Below the pieces are notes generated by a model that saw only the letters and a program-made list of their open reading frames with translations, was not told the DNA's origin and made no database searches. Shown here piece after piece: positions 52,114 to 60,000 of a DNA stretch of 64,000 nucleotides. The position numbers and the translations under genes are program-made. Every line of letters starts with the position of its first letter. The first letter of the stretch is position 1. This DNA comes from Streptomyces sp. SID8352 (GTDB taxonomy: Bacteria; Actinomycetota; Actinomycetes; Streptomycetales; Streptomycetaceae): assembly GCF_009862265.1 (NCBI RefSeq), contig NZ_WWGX01000035.1, positions 3,786 through 67,785 on the forward strand. Reading direction: 5' to 3'.

Positions 52114-53588
52114 CCCCCGCCGAACACCGTGACCTGGACGGGATCCGCGCCGAACTGGCACAGGAGTGCCGCCGGCTCGTCCTCGCGGGCCGCCCGCACG
52201 AGCCCGCCGGGTCCGCGCCGTTCTGGGTCAGCGCCCCCGGCCACCCCGCGACGCGGTGGACCTGCGCGCAGGCCGGCCCGCAGGAGGCACGCCTCGCGCT
52301 CGACGCCGCCTGGAAGTGCTTCCCCTCCTGGTCCGCTCAGCCGGTCACGACGCGAGCGGCGCTGGTGCGGCGCCTTGCCGACCGGATCGACGGCGGCGCG
52401 GACCGCTATGCGACCGCGATCGCCGTCGAAGCGGGCAAGCCGATGGCGGAAGCCCGCCGCGAGACGGCGTTCGCCGTCACCACTCTGCAGGCGCTGGCCG
52501 ACGCCGCCGAACGGATGGCGCCGGACGAGGGCGAACGGCGCGCACCGTCCGTCACGGTGCGGCGCCGCCCGGTCGGCCCGGTCCTGGCGATCACCCCCTG
52601 GAACTTCCCCCTGTCGCTGGCCGCCCGCAAAGTGGCCTCCGCCCTGCTCGCCGGCTGCCCGGTGATCCTCAAACCCTCCGAGCGCACCCCGGTCTCCGCC
52701 CTGCTCCTGGGACGCGACCTCGACACGGCGGGAGCGCCCGCGGGAACCGTGTCGGTACTGCCCACCACACGGTCCGCCGAACTGGTCGCCGCACTGACCG
52801 CCGACCCCCGGCTGCGCAAGATGTCCTTCACCGGATCGACCACGGTCGGCCGGAGCGTACTGCACGCCACCGAGGGCCAGCTCCAGCGGATCTCCCTCGA
52901 ACTCGGCGGCAACGCCCCCTTCGTCGTCTGCCCCCGGCACGACGCCGGGGCCACCGCGGACGGCCTGCTCGCCGCCAAGACGGCCAACAACGGCCAGGCG
53001 TGCACCGCGCCGAACCGGCTGCTGCTCCCGCCGGACGCCGGCGACCTGACCGCCCTGCTGGCCGAGCGGTTCGAGAACATCCGCACGGGCTGGAGCCTGG
53101 ACGAGGAGTCGCCCCTCCTGGGACCGCTCATCAGCGCACAGGCCGCCGCGCGCATCGACGGCCTCGTCGCCGACGCGAAGGCCCGCGGCGCCCGCGTGGT
53201 ACGGTCCCGGGCCGAGCCGCCGGAGCAGGGGCACTTCGTGCGCCCCGCCCTGGTACTGGGGGCCGAGCCGCACTGGCCGATAGCGCGGGAGGAGATCTTC
53301 GGCCCGGTGCTCCCCGTCCTCACCTACCGCGATCTGCCGGAAGCGATTCGTATCGCGAACGACACCGAATACGGTCTGGCCGGATACGTCTACGGCACGG
53401 CTCCCGGTGAAACGGCCGCGGTCGCGGCCGGGCTCGACACCGGCCTGATCGCGGTCAACCACCCCTCGGTCTCGCACCCGGCCGCACCCTTCGGCGGGAC
53501 CAAGCACTCCGGCTACGGCCGGGAGAACGCGGCCGAGGGGCTCAGCGAATACCTGTCCGTCGTCAGCATCATCGGGGAGCCCGTATGA
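52110..53588 (+). CDS. Aldehyde dehydrogenase
   Basis: 492 residues. Catalytic set intact: Asn in ITPWNFPLSLAARKVA, Glu in LELGGNAPFVVCP, Cys in NNGQACTAPNR, plus EEIFGPVLPV. Resembles succinate/glutarate-semialdehyde dehydrogenases (GGTKHSGYGRENAAEGLSEY at the C-terminus). Oxidises an aldehyde formed by the upstream monooxygenase or amidohydrolase. GTG 52110 overlaps the preceding stop. Confidence 0.87.
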   Translation: MTPAEHRDLDGIRAELAQECRRLVLAGRPHEPAGSAPFWVSAPGHPATRWTCAQAGPQEARLALDAAWKCFPSWSAQPVTTRAALVRRLADRIDGGADRYATAIAVEAGKPMAEARRETAFAVTTLQALADAAERMAPDEGERRAPSVTVRRRPVGPVLAITPWNFPLSLAARKVASALLAGCPVILKPSERTPVSALLLGRDLDTAGAPAGTVSVLPTTRSAELVAALTADPRLRKMSFTGSTTVGRSVLHATEGQLQRISLELGGNAPFVVCPRHDAGATADGLLAAKTANNGQACTAPNRLLLPPDAGDLTALLAERFENIRTGWSLDEESPLLGPLISAQAAARIDGLVADAKARGARVVRSRAEPPEQGHFVRPALVLGAEPHWPIAREEIFGPVLPVLTYRDLPEAIRIANDTEYGLAGYVYGTAPGETAAVAAGLDTGLIAVNHPSVSHPAAPFGGTKHSGYGRENAAEGLSEYLSVVSIIGEPV

Positions 53589-55240
53589 CCTCCACACTCA
53601 CGGTGAACGGCGCGTGGCCGACGGAGTTCGGCCTGCGGTCGTCCCGCATCTTCACCATGGACCACGCGCACCGCGTCGTGGACGGCTGGCTGCACGTCCG
53701 CGACGGCCGCATCCTCGGCGTCACCGAGGGCGAACCGCCGCAGTCGGTGGGGGCCACCGTCTTCGACCTGGGGGACAAACCCGTACTGCCCGGATTCGTG
53801 GACCCCCACGTGCACCTGGAGATGAGCGCCGCCGCGCTCTGGGGCACGGTCGACTGCCACACCCCGCCGTGCGGGTCCATCGGCGAACTGGTCGCACAGC
53901 TCCACGACCACCGCCACCTCCGCGAGCAGCGCGGAGGCTGGCTGATCGGCCAGGGGGGACTGTTCGCCGACCGGCGCTTCACCGACGGCCGGCTGCCCAC
54001 CCGCGACGACCTCGACAAGGTCTCCACACGCTTTCCGATAGCGGTGCGGTTCGGAGCGCACGTCACCGTGCTCAACTCCGTGGCCCTGGACCTCGCCCGG
54101 GAACACGGCCTGCCCACCACCGGCGACGCGCACATCCACACGGACGGAACCGGCCGCTGGACCGGCATCCTGCACGAGCTGTACTACGCCCTGCCCATCC
54201 CCGCCATGACACCGGACGAACTGCGCCGGGCCACCGCGGCGACCGCGCACAGCCAGCTCACCCGGCACGGCGTCACCACCATCGGGGAGATCACCAACAC
54301 GGTCCAGGGCATGGAACTGCTCGCGGACGCGGCGGGCGGGGAAGTACCGCAACAGGTGCGGGCCTTCGTCTGGTCACCGGGCACGATGAGCGTGCGGGCG
54401 ACCTGCGACCGGCAGCACGCGGGAGGATTCCCCCGCACGGGCTCCTTCGAGGTCGCCGGAGTCAAGATCTTCGTGGACGGCGGCTTCTCGGCGGCCGGCG
54501 CGGCCGTCCTCAAGCCCTACCGCTCCGACCCGTCGTCACGGGGCCGCATGGCCTACAGCCGGTCCGAGCTGGTGGACCTCGTACGCGACACCGACGAGGC
54601 CGGCCTGCAGGTGGCCGCGCACGCCAACGGGGAACGTGCGCAGTGGGAACTGTGCCGGGCGTCCGTCCTCGCCCGCGCCGGGGCCACCGGACCCCGGCCC
54701 GGACTCCGCCTGGAACACGGCGGGAACGTCCTCACCCACCCGGAGACGGCGGAGCGCTGGGCCGAGGCCGGCGCCGTGATCGTGCCGCAGGCCGGGTTCA
54801 TCTGGACGATGGGCAGCTTCCTCCCCGAGTACCTGGGTGACTACGCGGCCGACAACCTGTTCCCCTTCCGGTCCCTGCTCGACCAGGGCATGAGCGTCGC
54901 CTCCAGCTCCGACGGAGCCGGCTCGGAACTGCTCCAGTTCAACCCCATGTTCGGGGTGCAGTGCGCTGTCGGCCGGATGTCCTGCACCGGACAGCCGGTG
55001 GCACCGGCCGAGGCCGTCTCCGTCACCGAGGCGCTGGCCATGCACACCCGGTTCGCCGCCGAGGCCCTGGGGGTCGCGGACACCCGCGGCTCGCTGGAAC
55101 CCGGCAAGCGGGCCGACCTGGTCGTACTGGAACGGGACCCCACACAGGTGGACACCGGCGAACTGGCGGGCCTGCTGCCCGAACAGGTGCTGTTCGCAGG
55201 CGTGCCGAGCGACCCGGCCGGTCCGAAGGAGCCGTCATGA
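53585..55240 (+). CDS. Amidohydrolase (YtcJ-type)
   Basis: 551 residues. Metal motif PGFVDPHVHLEMS, YtcJ-type N-terminus (RIFTMDHAHRVVDGWLHVRD, then GRILGVTEG), mid-motif RLEHGGNVLTH, and catalytic Asp in ASSSDGAGSEL. It should hydrolyse an amide or related bond in the imported substrate. ATG 53585 overlaps the dehydrogenase stop. Confidence 0.86.
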   Translation: MTSTLTVNGAWPTEFGLRSSRIFTMDHAHRVVDGWLHVRDGRILGVTEGEPPQSVGATVFDLGDKPVLPGFVDPHVHLEMSAAALWGTVDCHTPPCGSIGELVAQLHDHRHLREQRGGWLIGQGGLFADRRFTDGRLPTRDDLDKVSTRFPIAVRFGAHVTVLNSVALDLAREHGLPTTGDAHIHTDGTGRWTGILHELYYALPIPAMTPDELRRATAATAHSQLTRHGVTTIGEITNTVQGMELLADAAGGEVPQQVRAFVWSPGTMSVRATCDRQHAGGFPRTGSFEVAGVKIFVDGGFSAAGAAVLKPYRSDPSSRGRMAYSRSELVDLVRDTDEAGLQVAAHANGERAQWELCRASVLARAGATGPRPGLRLEHGGNVLTHPETAERWAEAGAVIVPQAGFIWTMGSFLPEYLGDYAADNLFPFRSLLDQGMSVASSSDGAGSELLQFNPMFGVQCAVGRMSCTGQPVAPAEAVSVTEALAMHTRFAAEALGVADTRGSLEPGKRADLVVLERDPTQVDTGELAGLLPEQVLFAGVPSDPAGPKEPS

Positions 55241-55569
55241 TCACCGAATACCGGCGCTACCGCTGCGCGCCCGACGACGCCCCCGACCTGGAGCACCGCT
55301 TCCGCCACCTGGCGGCCCCCCTGTTCGCCGCCCACGGGTTCCGTGTCGCCGGGGCATGGACCCCGGCCCGCACCGGTGCGGCCGGCGACTTCCTGTACGC
55401 CGTGCACTGGAGCGACACGCAGGCGATGGCCGAGGGATGGCAGCGCTTCCGGGACGACCCGGCATGGCAGCGCGGCCGCCGCCACCCCCGTTACGAACGG
55501 CTGCGCCCCGAGATCACCTCGACCGCCTGGAGACCGGCCGACTTCCTCGGACCGGCCGGCCGGAGGTGA
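55237..55569 (+). CDS. NIPSNAP-like small protein
   Basis: 110 residues with the NIPSNAP pattern: ITEYRRYRCAPDDAPDLEHR, HGFRVAGAWTPARTGAAGDF, YAVHWSDTQAMAEGWQRFRD. The ferredoxin-like fold is common near oxygenases and dehydrogenases. The role is unclear; it may be a lyase or dimerisation partner. ATG 55237 overlaps the amidohydrolase stop (ATGA). Confidence 0.78.
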   Translation: MITEYRRYRCAPDDAPDLEHRFRHLAAPLFAAHGFRVAGAWTPARTGAAGDFLYAVHWSDTQAMAEGWQRFRDDPAWQRGRRHPRYERLRPEITSTAWRPADFLGPAGRR

Positions 55570-55666
55570 ACCCGCCGCCCTCCGCGCGGCACACCGTCCC
55601 CGCGACCCGGCGGGACGGCCCGTCCCTTCCCCCCGTCCCCGTCCCACCGACACCGAAGGACCCACC

Positions 55667-56563
55667 ATGAACCGAAGAAGCCCCGTGACCCGCTCCACGG
55701 CCCGCCGCCGGACGGCCGTTCCCGCCCTCGCCGGCCTGGTCGTCCTCGCCCTGACGGCGACGGCCTGCGCGGGAGCCGGGTCCTCCGGCGGGACGTCGGG
55801 CGGCGACACACCCTTCAAGACCGCCCAGAAGGGCTACCTCACGGTCACCTACTCCGAGAACTACCTGCCGAAGATCGCCACGGGGGAGGGCGGCGGCCTC
55901 GCCGGCTACGAGGGGTACCTGATCACCAAGCTGGCGGAGAAGGAAGGGCTGAAGCTGAAGCTGATGCCCACCGAATTCGCCTCCCAGGTGCTCTTCGTCT
56001 CCCAGGGCAAGGCCGACATCGGCACCGGGACGTACTACACGGACAAGCGGGCCGAGCAGGTCTTCTACACCCGGCCGAACATCAACGACCGGCTGGGCGC
56101 CCTGATGCTCAAGAGCGCCGAATGGTCCGGACCCGACTCGCTGAAGGGCAAGCCCGTCGCCTCCGTGACCGGCTACACCTACAACGACTATCTGATCAAG
56201 GAGTACGGCGAGTCGAACGTGAAGCTCTTCCCCTCGTACGCGGAAGCGGCCAAGGCCACCCTGAACAAGCAGGTCGCGGCCTTCATGGGCTCCACCGGCA
56301 CAGCACCCGGCATCATCAGGGAACACCCCGAACTCACCCTGCACCCCCTGCAGAAGGGAGAGCTCGGCCTGCCGGCCAACATCCTGGTCTCACCGACCCA
56401 CCAGTACGTCCGGTGCGACAACAAGGAACTCGCGGACGCCGTGGACGCGGTGCTGGACGACCTGATCAAGTCCGGCCAGTGGAAGAAGGAACTCGACCGG
56501 TGGGGTGTCGGCGGAGCCGAGTACCTGCCCTCGGCGGACCGCCCCGCCCAGCGGTGCGGATGA
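55667..56563 (+). CDS. Polar-amino-acid-type solute-binding lipoprotein
   Basis: 298 residues. Signal peptide with lipobox LTATAC and a Gly/Ser linker, then the SBP family 3 fold (KGYLTVTYSENYLPKIATGE, GKADIGTGTYYTDKRAEQVF, GKPVASVTGYTYNDYLIKEY). Binds the substrate for the two permeases that follow. ATG 55667 with GAAGGA about 6 bases upstream; 97 bases after the NIPSNAP-like gene. Confidence 0.9.
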   Translation: MNRRSPVTRSTARRRTAVPALAGLVVLALTATACAGAGSSGGTSGGDTPFKTAQKGYLTVTYSENYLPKIATGEGGGLAGYEGYLITKLAEKEGLKLKLMPTEFASQVLFVSQGKADIGTGTYYTDKRAEQVFYTRPNINDRLGALMLKSAEWSGPDSLKGKPVASVTGYTYNDYLIKEYGESNVKLFPSYAEAAKATLNKQVAAFMGSTGTAPGIIREHPELTLHPLQKGELGLPANILVSPTHQYVRCDNKELADAVDAVLDDLIKSGQWKKELDRWGVGGAEYLPSADRPAQRCG

Positions 56564-56612
56564 TCCCCGGACCGCCCCTCCGGGACGGTGCACAGCGAAC
56601 AGGGAGGCATCC

Positions 56613-57356
56613 GTGGAACTGAGATGGATCGGCTTTCTGGCCAACGGGCTGGCGACCACCCTCGCGCTCATCGCGCTGAGCTCGGCGGCGACCATCGTTC
56701 TCGCCGTGCCGATCGCCGTGGGACGGCTCAGCGAACGAAGGATTGTGCGGGGGCTGACCAGGGCCTACGTGGAGACGTTCCGCAGCATCCCCCTGCCCGT
56801 GCTCCTCGCCGGCCTCTACTTCGGACTCGGCCCGCACTTCGAGAAGATCGGCGTCAGTGCCTTCGGGCTGGCGGTGCTCGGACTGGTGCTCAACGAGTCG
56901 GCCTACCTCGCCGAGGTCTACCGGAGCCTGATCCGCTCCGTGCGGATCGGCCAGTGGCGGGCCGCGGCGAGCCTCGGGCTGACACGACTGCAGGCCCTGC
57001 GCCACGTGATCATCCCGCAGGTGACGGGGCCCGCGGCACCGCAGACCGCCAACGGGATCATCTACATCATCAAGGGCAGCGCGCTCGCCTCGCTGATCAC
57101 CGTCCCGGAACTGACCATGTACGCGACCCGGCTGGTCGTCGAGACCTTCCAGCCGCTCCAGGTCTACCTCCTCGTCGCCGTCTTCTACCTGGCCCTGACC
57201 GTACCGGTGGCCTACCTGACCCGCGCCGTCTCCCGGCACCGGACCGGCCGCCGGTACAGGCCCCGGCGGCGCCCCGCCGCAGGGACGGCACCCGCCCCCG
57301 ACAGCCGGCCCACCGCGCCATCCAGGGAGAAGGCATGGACATCTACCTCGACCTGA
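56613..57356 (+). CDS. Polar-amino-acid-type ABC permease 1
   Basis: 247 residues, five or so membrane helices. His/Glu/Gln-type permease features: GLTRAYVETFRSIPLPVLLA, NESAYLAEVYRSLIRSVRIG, and EAA loop QWRAAASLGLTRLQALRHVI. GTG 56613 with GGGAGG 5 bases upstream. Its end overlaps permease 2 by 22 bases; the C-terminal tail is a Pro/Arg-rich extension. Confidence 0.88.
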   Translation: MELRWIGFLANGLATTLALIALSSAATIVLAVPIAVGRLSERRIVRGLTRAYVETFRSIPLPVLLAGLYFGLGPHFEKIGVSAFGLAVLGLVLNESAYLAEVYRSLIRSVRIGQWRAAASLGLTRLQALRHVIIPQVTGPAAPQTANGIIYIIKGSALASLITVPELTMYATRLVVETFQPLQVYLLVAVFYLALTVPVAYLTRAVSRHRTGRRYRPRRRPAAGTAPAPDSRPTAPSREKAWTSTST

Positions 57357-57997
57357 TCGTCGACGCCCTTCCGGTCACCCTCTCGGTGAGCGCCTGTGCG
57401 TGGCTGGTCGGCGGCACCCTCGGCATGGCGCTCGGGCTGGCCGGCGGGTCCAGGTTCCGCGCCGTGCGCGAGACCCAGTTCCTCGTCTGCACGGTGCTGC
57501 GGGGAACCCCCGAGGTACTGGCGATCTACCTGCTGTTCTTCGGCCTTCCCGACTACGGGGTGGACATGCCGCCGTTCTACGCCACGGTCGTCGCCCTCGG
57601 CCTCACCCAGGCCGGCTTCGCCGCCGAGGCGGTGCGCGGCACCCTCGACCTGGTGTCCGTCCGGCAGCGGGAGGCGGGGCAGTCCCTCGGACTGTCCCAC
57701 CCCCAGGTCTACCGCCACGTGGTGCTCCCGCAGATCCTGCAGCCGCTGCTCGCCCCGGGGCTGAACATGTACGTGGCCCTGATGAAGCTCACCGCGATCG
57801 CCTCCGCCGTGGGGCTGCCCGAACTCCTCCACACCGGCCGCTCGGAGATGGACCGTACGTACGAGGTCCTTCCGGTGATGACCGCTCTCGCGGTGATCTA
57901 CGTCGTCGTCACGGTGCCGCTGACCCACCTCGTGGGACTGGCCGAGAAGGGACGCCGGCGCCGGACCGCACCGGAGACCATGCCGGTGTTCTCCTGA
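57335..57997 (+). CDS. Polar-amino-acid-type ABC permease 2
   Basis: 220 residues, four to five helices: TQFLVCTVLRGTPEVLAIYL, GFAAEAVRGTLDLVSVRQRE, EAA loop AGQSLGLSHPQVYRHVVLPQ. Partner of permease 1; the ATPase at 47338 completes the set. ATG 57335 with GGGAGAAGG close upstream. Confidence 0.88.
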   Translation: MDIYLDLIVDALPVTLSVSACAWLVGGTLGMALGLAGGSRFRAVRETQFLVCTVLRGTPEVLAIYLLFFGLPDYGVDMPPFYATVVALGLTQAGFAAEAVRGTLDLVSVRQREAGQSLGLSHPQVYRHVVLPQILQPLLAPGLNMYVALMKLTAIASAVGLPELLHTGRSEMDRTYEVLPVMTALAVIYVVVTVPLTHLVGLAEKGRRRRTAPETMPVFS

Positions 57998-58039
57998 AAC
58001 GGGGCGGTCCCGTCCAGTGCCGGTGCCCCCGCTGTGCGG

Positions 58040-58072
58040 CCGCCCCGCCCCGGCTCCTGTGCGGCGGGGCGG
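58040..58072 (+). terminator. Terminator after the monooxygenase operon
   Basis: A 10-bp perfect stem CCGCCCCGCC (58040-58049) with GGCGGGGCGG (58063-58072) and a 13-base loop, 40 bases past the permease stop. The following gene is convergent. Confidence 0.65.
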
Positions 58073-58145
58073 GACCCGGACCGGGCGAGGGGCCGGGGCG
58101 AGGGGGCCGGGGCGGCGCCGTCGGCGCCGCACGGCCCGGCCGGAC

Positions 58146-58838
58146 TCAGCGCCCCGCGGACCTCAGCAGCCGCACGGCCGCCGGCAGGGCGTAGGACCGC
58201 TCGGAGAGGTCGTAGTTCCGCACGCCCCGGCCGCCGATGTTCAGGTACAGCCCGCTCTGTTGGACGTCGAGGGGAGAGTCCAGGTGGCCGAACCGGTCGT
58301 TGACGAGGAACGGGTACCGGCCGAACAGGTCCGCGGCCAGCCGCCGGGTCCCCGCGGAGATCGTGCCGCGGGGACCGAGCAGCGAGTCCGCCTCCACCTG
58401 GAAGTACCGCACCCCGGCCGCGGCCAGGCGGTCCAGGTGCGGTGCCGAGCGCACCAGGGACACCTCGTCCTCCAGCAGGAAGAACCCGTTGGCGATGCCC
58501 GGCAGGCCCACGCGGCGCACGAGCGCGAGCCGCGCCTCGAACGCCTCCGCCTTCTCCGGGTCGGGCGGGGTGAACTCGTAGTAGTCCGGCCCCAGCGAGC
58601 GCACCAGGCCCGGCAGGTCCGCGTCGGACACGCCCGCCGACGCGTCGACGGAGAGGGCGAGGGGCGCGGACACCGCCCGCCTGATCTCCCGGAACCCCTC
58701 CGCGGTCACCGTGCGCCCGCCGTCGCCCAGGCAGACCCCGAGGATGTCGGCGCCGCGCACCCACCGCGCCTCGCGGACGCCGCACACCTGATTGACCTTG
58801 ATCACGTCGCGCCGGCCGTGCCGCGGTTGCTCCGTCAT
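58146..58838 (-). CDS. TrpF-like TIM-barrel protein, active site altered
   Basis: 230 residues resembling N-(5'-phosphoribosyl)anthranilate isomerase: DVIKVNQVCGVREARWVRGA (the TrpF Cys region), ADILGVCLGD, a 'DPDYYEF' strand and a C-terminal GGRGVRNYDLSERSYALP. The TrpF motifs QLHG and the Asp in the phosphate-binding half are not recognisable. It is a lone gene, away from trp genes, and next to a membrane exporter and a radical SAM enzyme, so a role in a small specialised pathway is inferred. ATG 58838. Confidence 0.6.
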   Translation of the reverse strand: MTEQPRHGRRDVIKVNQVCGVREARWVRGADILGVCLGDGGRTVTAEGFREIRRAVSAPLALSVDASAGVSDADLPGLVRSLGPDYYEFTPPDPEKAEAFEARLALVRRVGLPGIANGFFLLEDEVSLVRSAPHLDRLAAAGVRYFQVEADSLLGPRGTISAGTRRLAADLFGRYPFLVNDRFGHLDSPLDVQQSGLYLNIGGRGVRNYDLSERSYALPAAVRLLRSAGR

Positions 58839-59024
58839 GCCTGCTTCCCGGTTCTGCGGATGGGTCCCTTCCTACCGCACCCCCCGGCCCGCCCGGCGCA
58901 CGGGTCCCGTCCGCCCCGCCCGTTGACCGGAAAGCACGGGTACGGGCGCCCCGCCTCCCTACGATGCCCCTGTGCGACCGAGGAATGACGGACCGTCATG
59001 GACCGGCGGTGGGCTGGAGGGCAT

Positions 59025-59969
59025 GTGGACGCTCAGGAGGCGCCGGCCGGCGCCCTGGCACCGGGGACCGGACACGGCGCCGCGGCGCGCCCGGCGGGCC
59101 GGCTCAGGGCGACCGGGACCGGCGCCGGGGCGGTGCTGCTGTGGGCGTCGCTGGCCCTGTTCACCACCCTGACCGGGCGGATCCCGCCGTTCCAGCTCAC
59201 CGCGATGGCGTTCGCCGTGGGCGGCCTGCTCGGACTGCCCCGGGCGCTGCGCGGCGGCGCGGCGCTCGCGCGCGCGGTGCCCCCCGGGGCCTGGGCCCTC
59301 GGCGTCGGCGGCCTGTTCGGCTACCACTTCTTCTACTTCGTGGCCCTGCGCAACGCCCCCGCGGTCGACGCCGGACTGATCGCCTACCTCTGGCCGCTGC
59401 TGATCGTGGTCCTCTCCGCCCTGCTGCCCGGCGAACGGCTGCGCTGGCGGCACTCGGCGGGCGCGGTCCTCGGGCTCGGCGGCACCTTCCTGCTGGTCAC
59501 CGGGGGCCACGGCGTCCAGCTGCGCGGACAGTACCTGCCCGGGTACGCGGCGGCCGCCGTCTGCGCGGTGCTCTGGTCGGCGTACTCGGTGGCCAACCGG
59601 CGCCACCCGAAGGTCCCGACGGACGCGGTGGCGTTCTTCTGCCTGGCCACCGCCGTCCTCGCCGCCCTGTGCCACCTGCGGTTCGAGGACACGGTCCGGC
59701 CCGGCCCCGGCCAGTGGCTCGCGGTGCTCGCGCTGGGCCTGGGACCGGTCGGCGGCGCGTTCTACCTCTGGGACCGCGGCACCAAGCACGGCGACATCCG
59801 GCTCCTGGGCACCCTGTCGTACTTCGCCCCGCTGCTGTCCACCGCCCTGCTGATCGCGACGGGACGGGCCGACGCGAGCTGGCCCGTCGCCGCCGCCTGC
59901 GTGCTGGTCACCGGCGGTGCCGTGCTCGCCTCGGCGGACGCGCTGCGCACGGCGCTCCGCCGGGGCTGA
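59025..59969 (+). CDS. DMT/EamA-family membrane exporter
   Basis: About 314 residues with ten hydrophobic segments in two repeats of five, as in EamA exporters: GYHFFYFVALRNAPAVDAGL, IAYLWPLLIVVLSALLPGER, and second-half WSAYSVANRRHPKVPTDAVA, GAFYLWDRGTKHGDIRLLGT. Start is ambiguous: GTG 59025 has GGAGG 4 bases upstream; ATG 58998 is in frame but 13 bases from a GAGGA. Exports a small metabolite, perhaps made by its neighbours. Confidence 0.83.
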   Translation: MDAQEAPAGALAPGTGHGAAARPAGRLRATGTGAGAVLLWASLALFTTLTGRIPPFQLTAMAFAVGGLLGLPRALRGGAALARAVPPGAWALGVGGLFGYHFFYFVALRNAPAVDAGLIAYLWPLLIVVLSALLPGERLRWRHSAGAVLGLGGTFLLVTGGHGVQLRGQYLPGYAAAAVCAVLWSAYSVANRRHPKVPTDAVAFFCLATAVLAALCHLRFEDTVRPGPGQWLAVLALGLGPVGGAFYLWDRGTKHGDIRLLGTLSYFAPLLSTALLIATGRADASWPVAAACVLVTGGAVLASADALRTALRRG

Positions 59970-60000
59970 ACCGGGCACGGCGGAGCGCCGCGCCCGCCGC

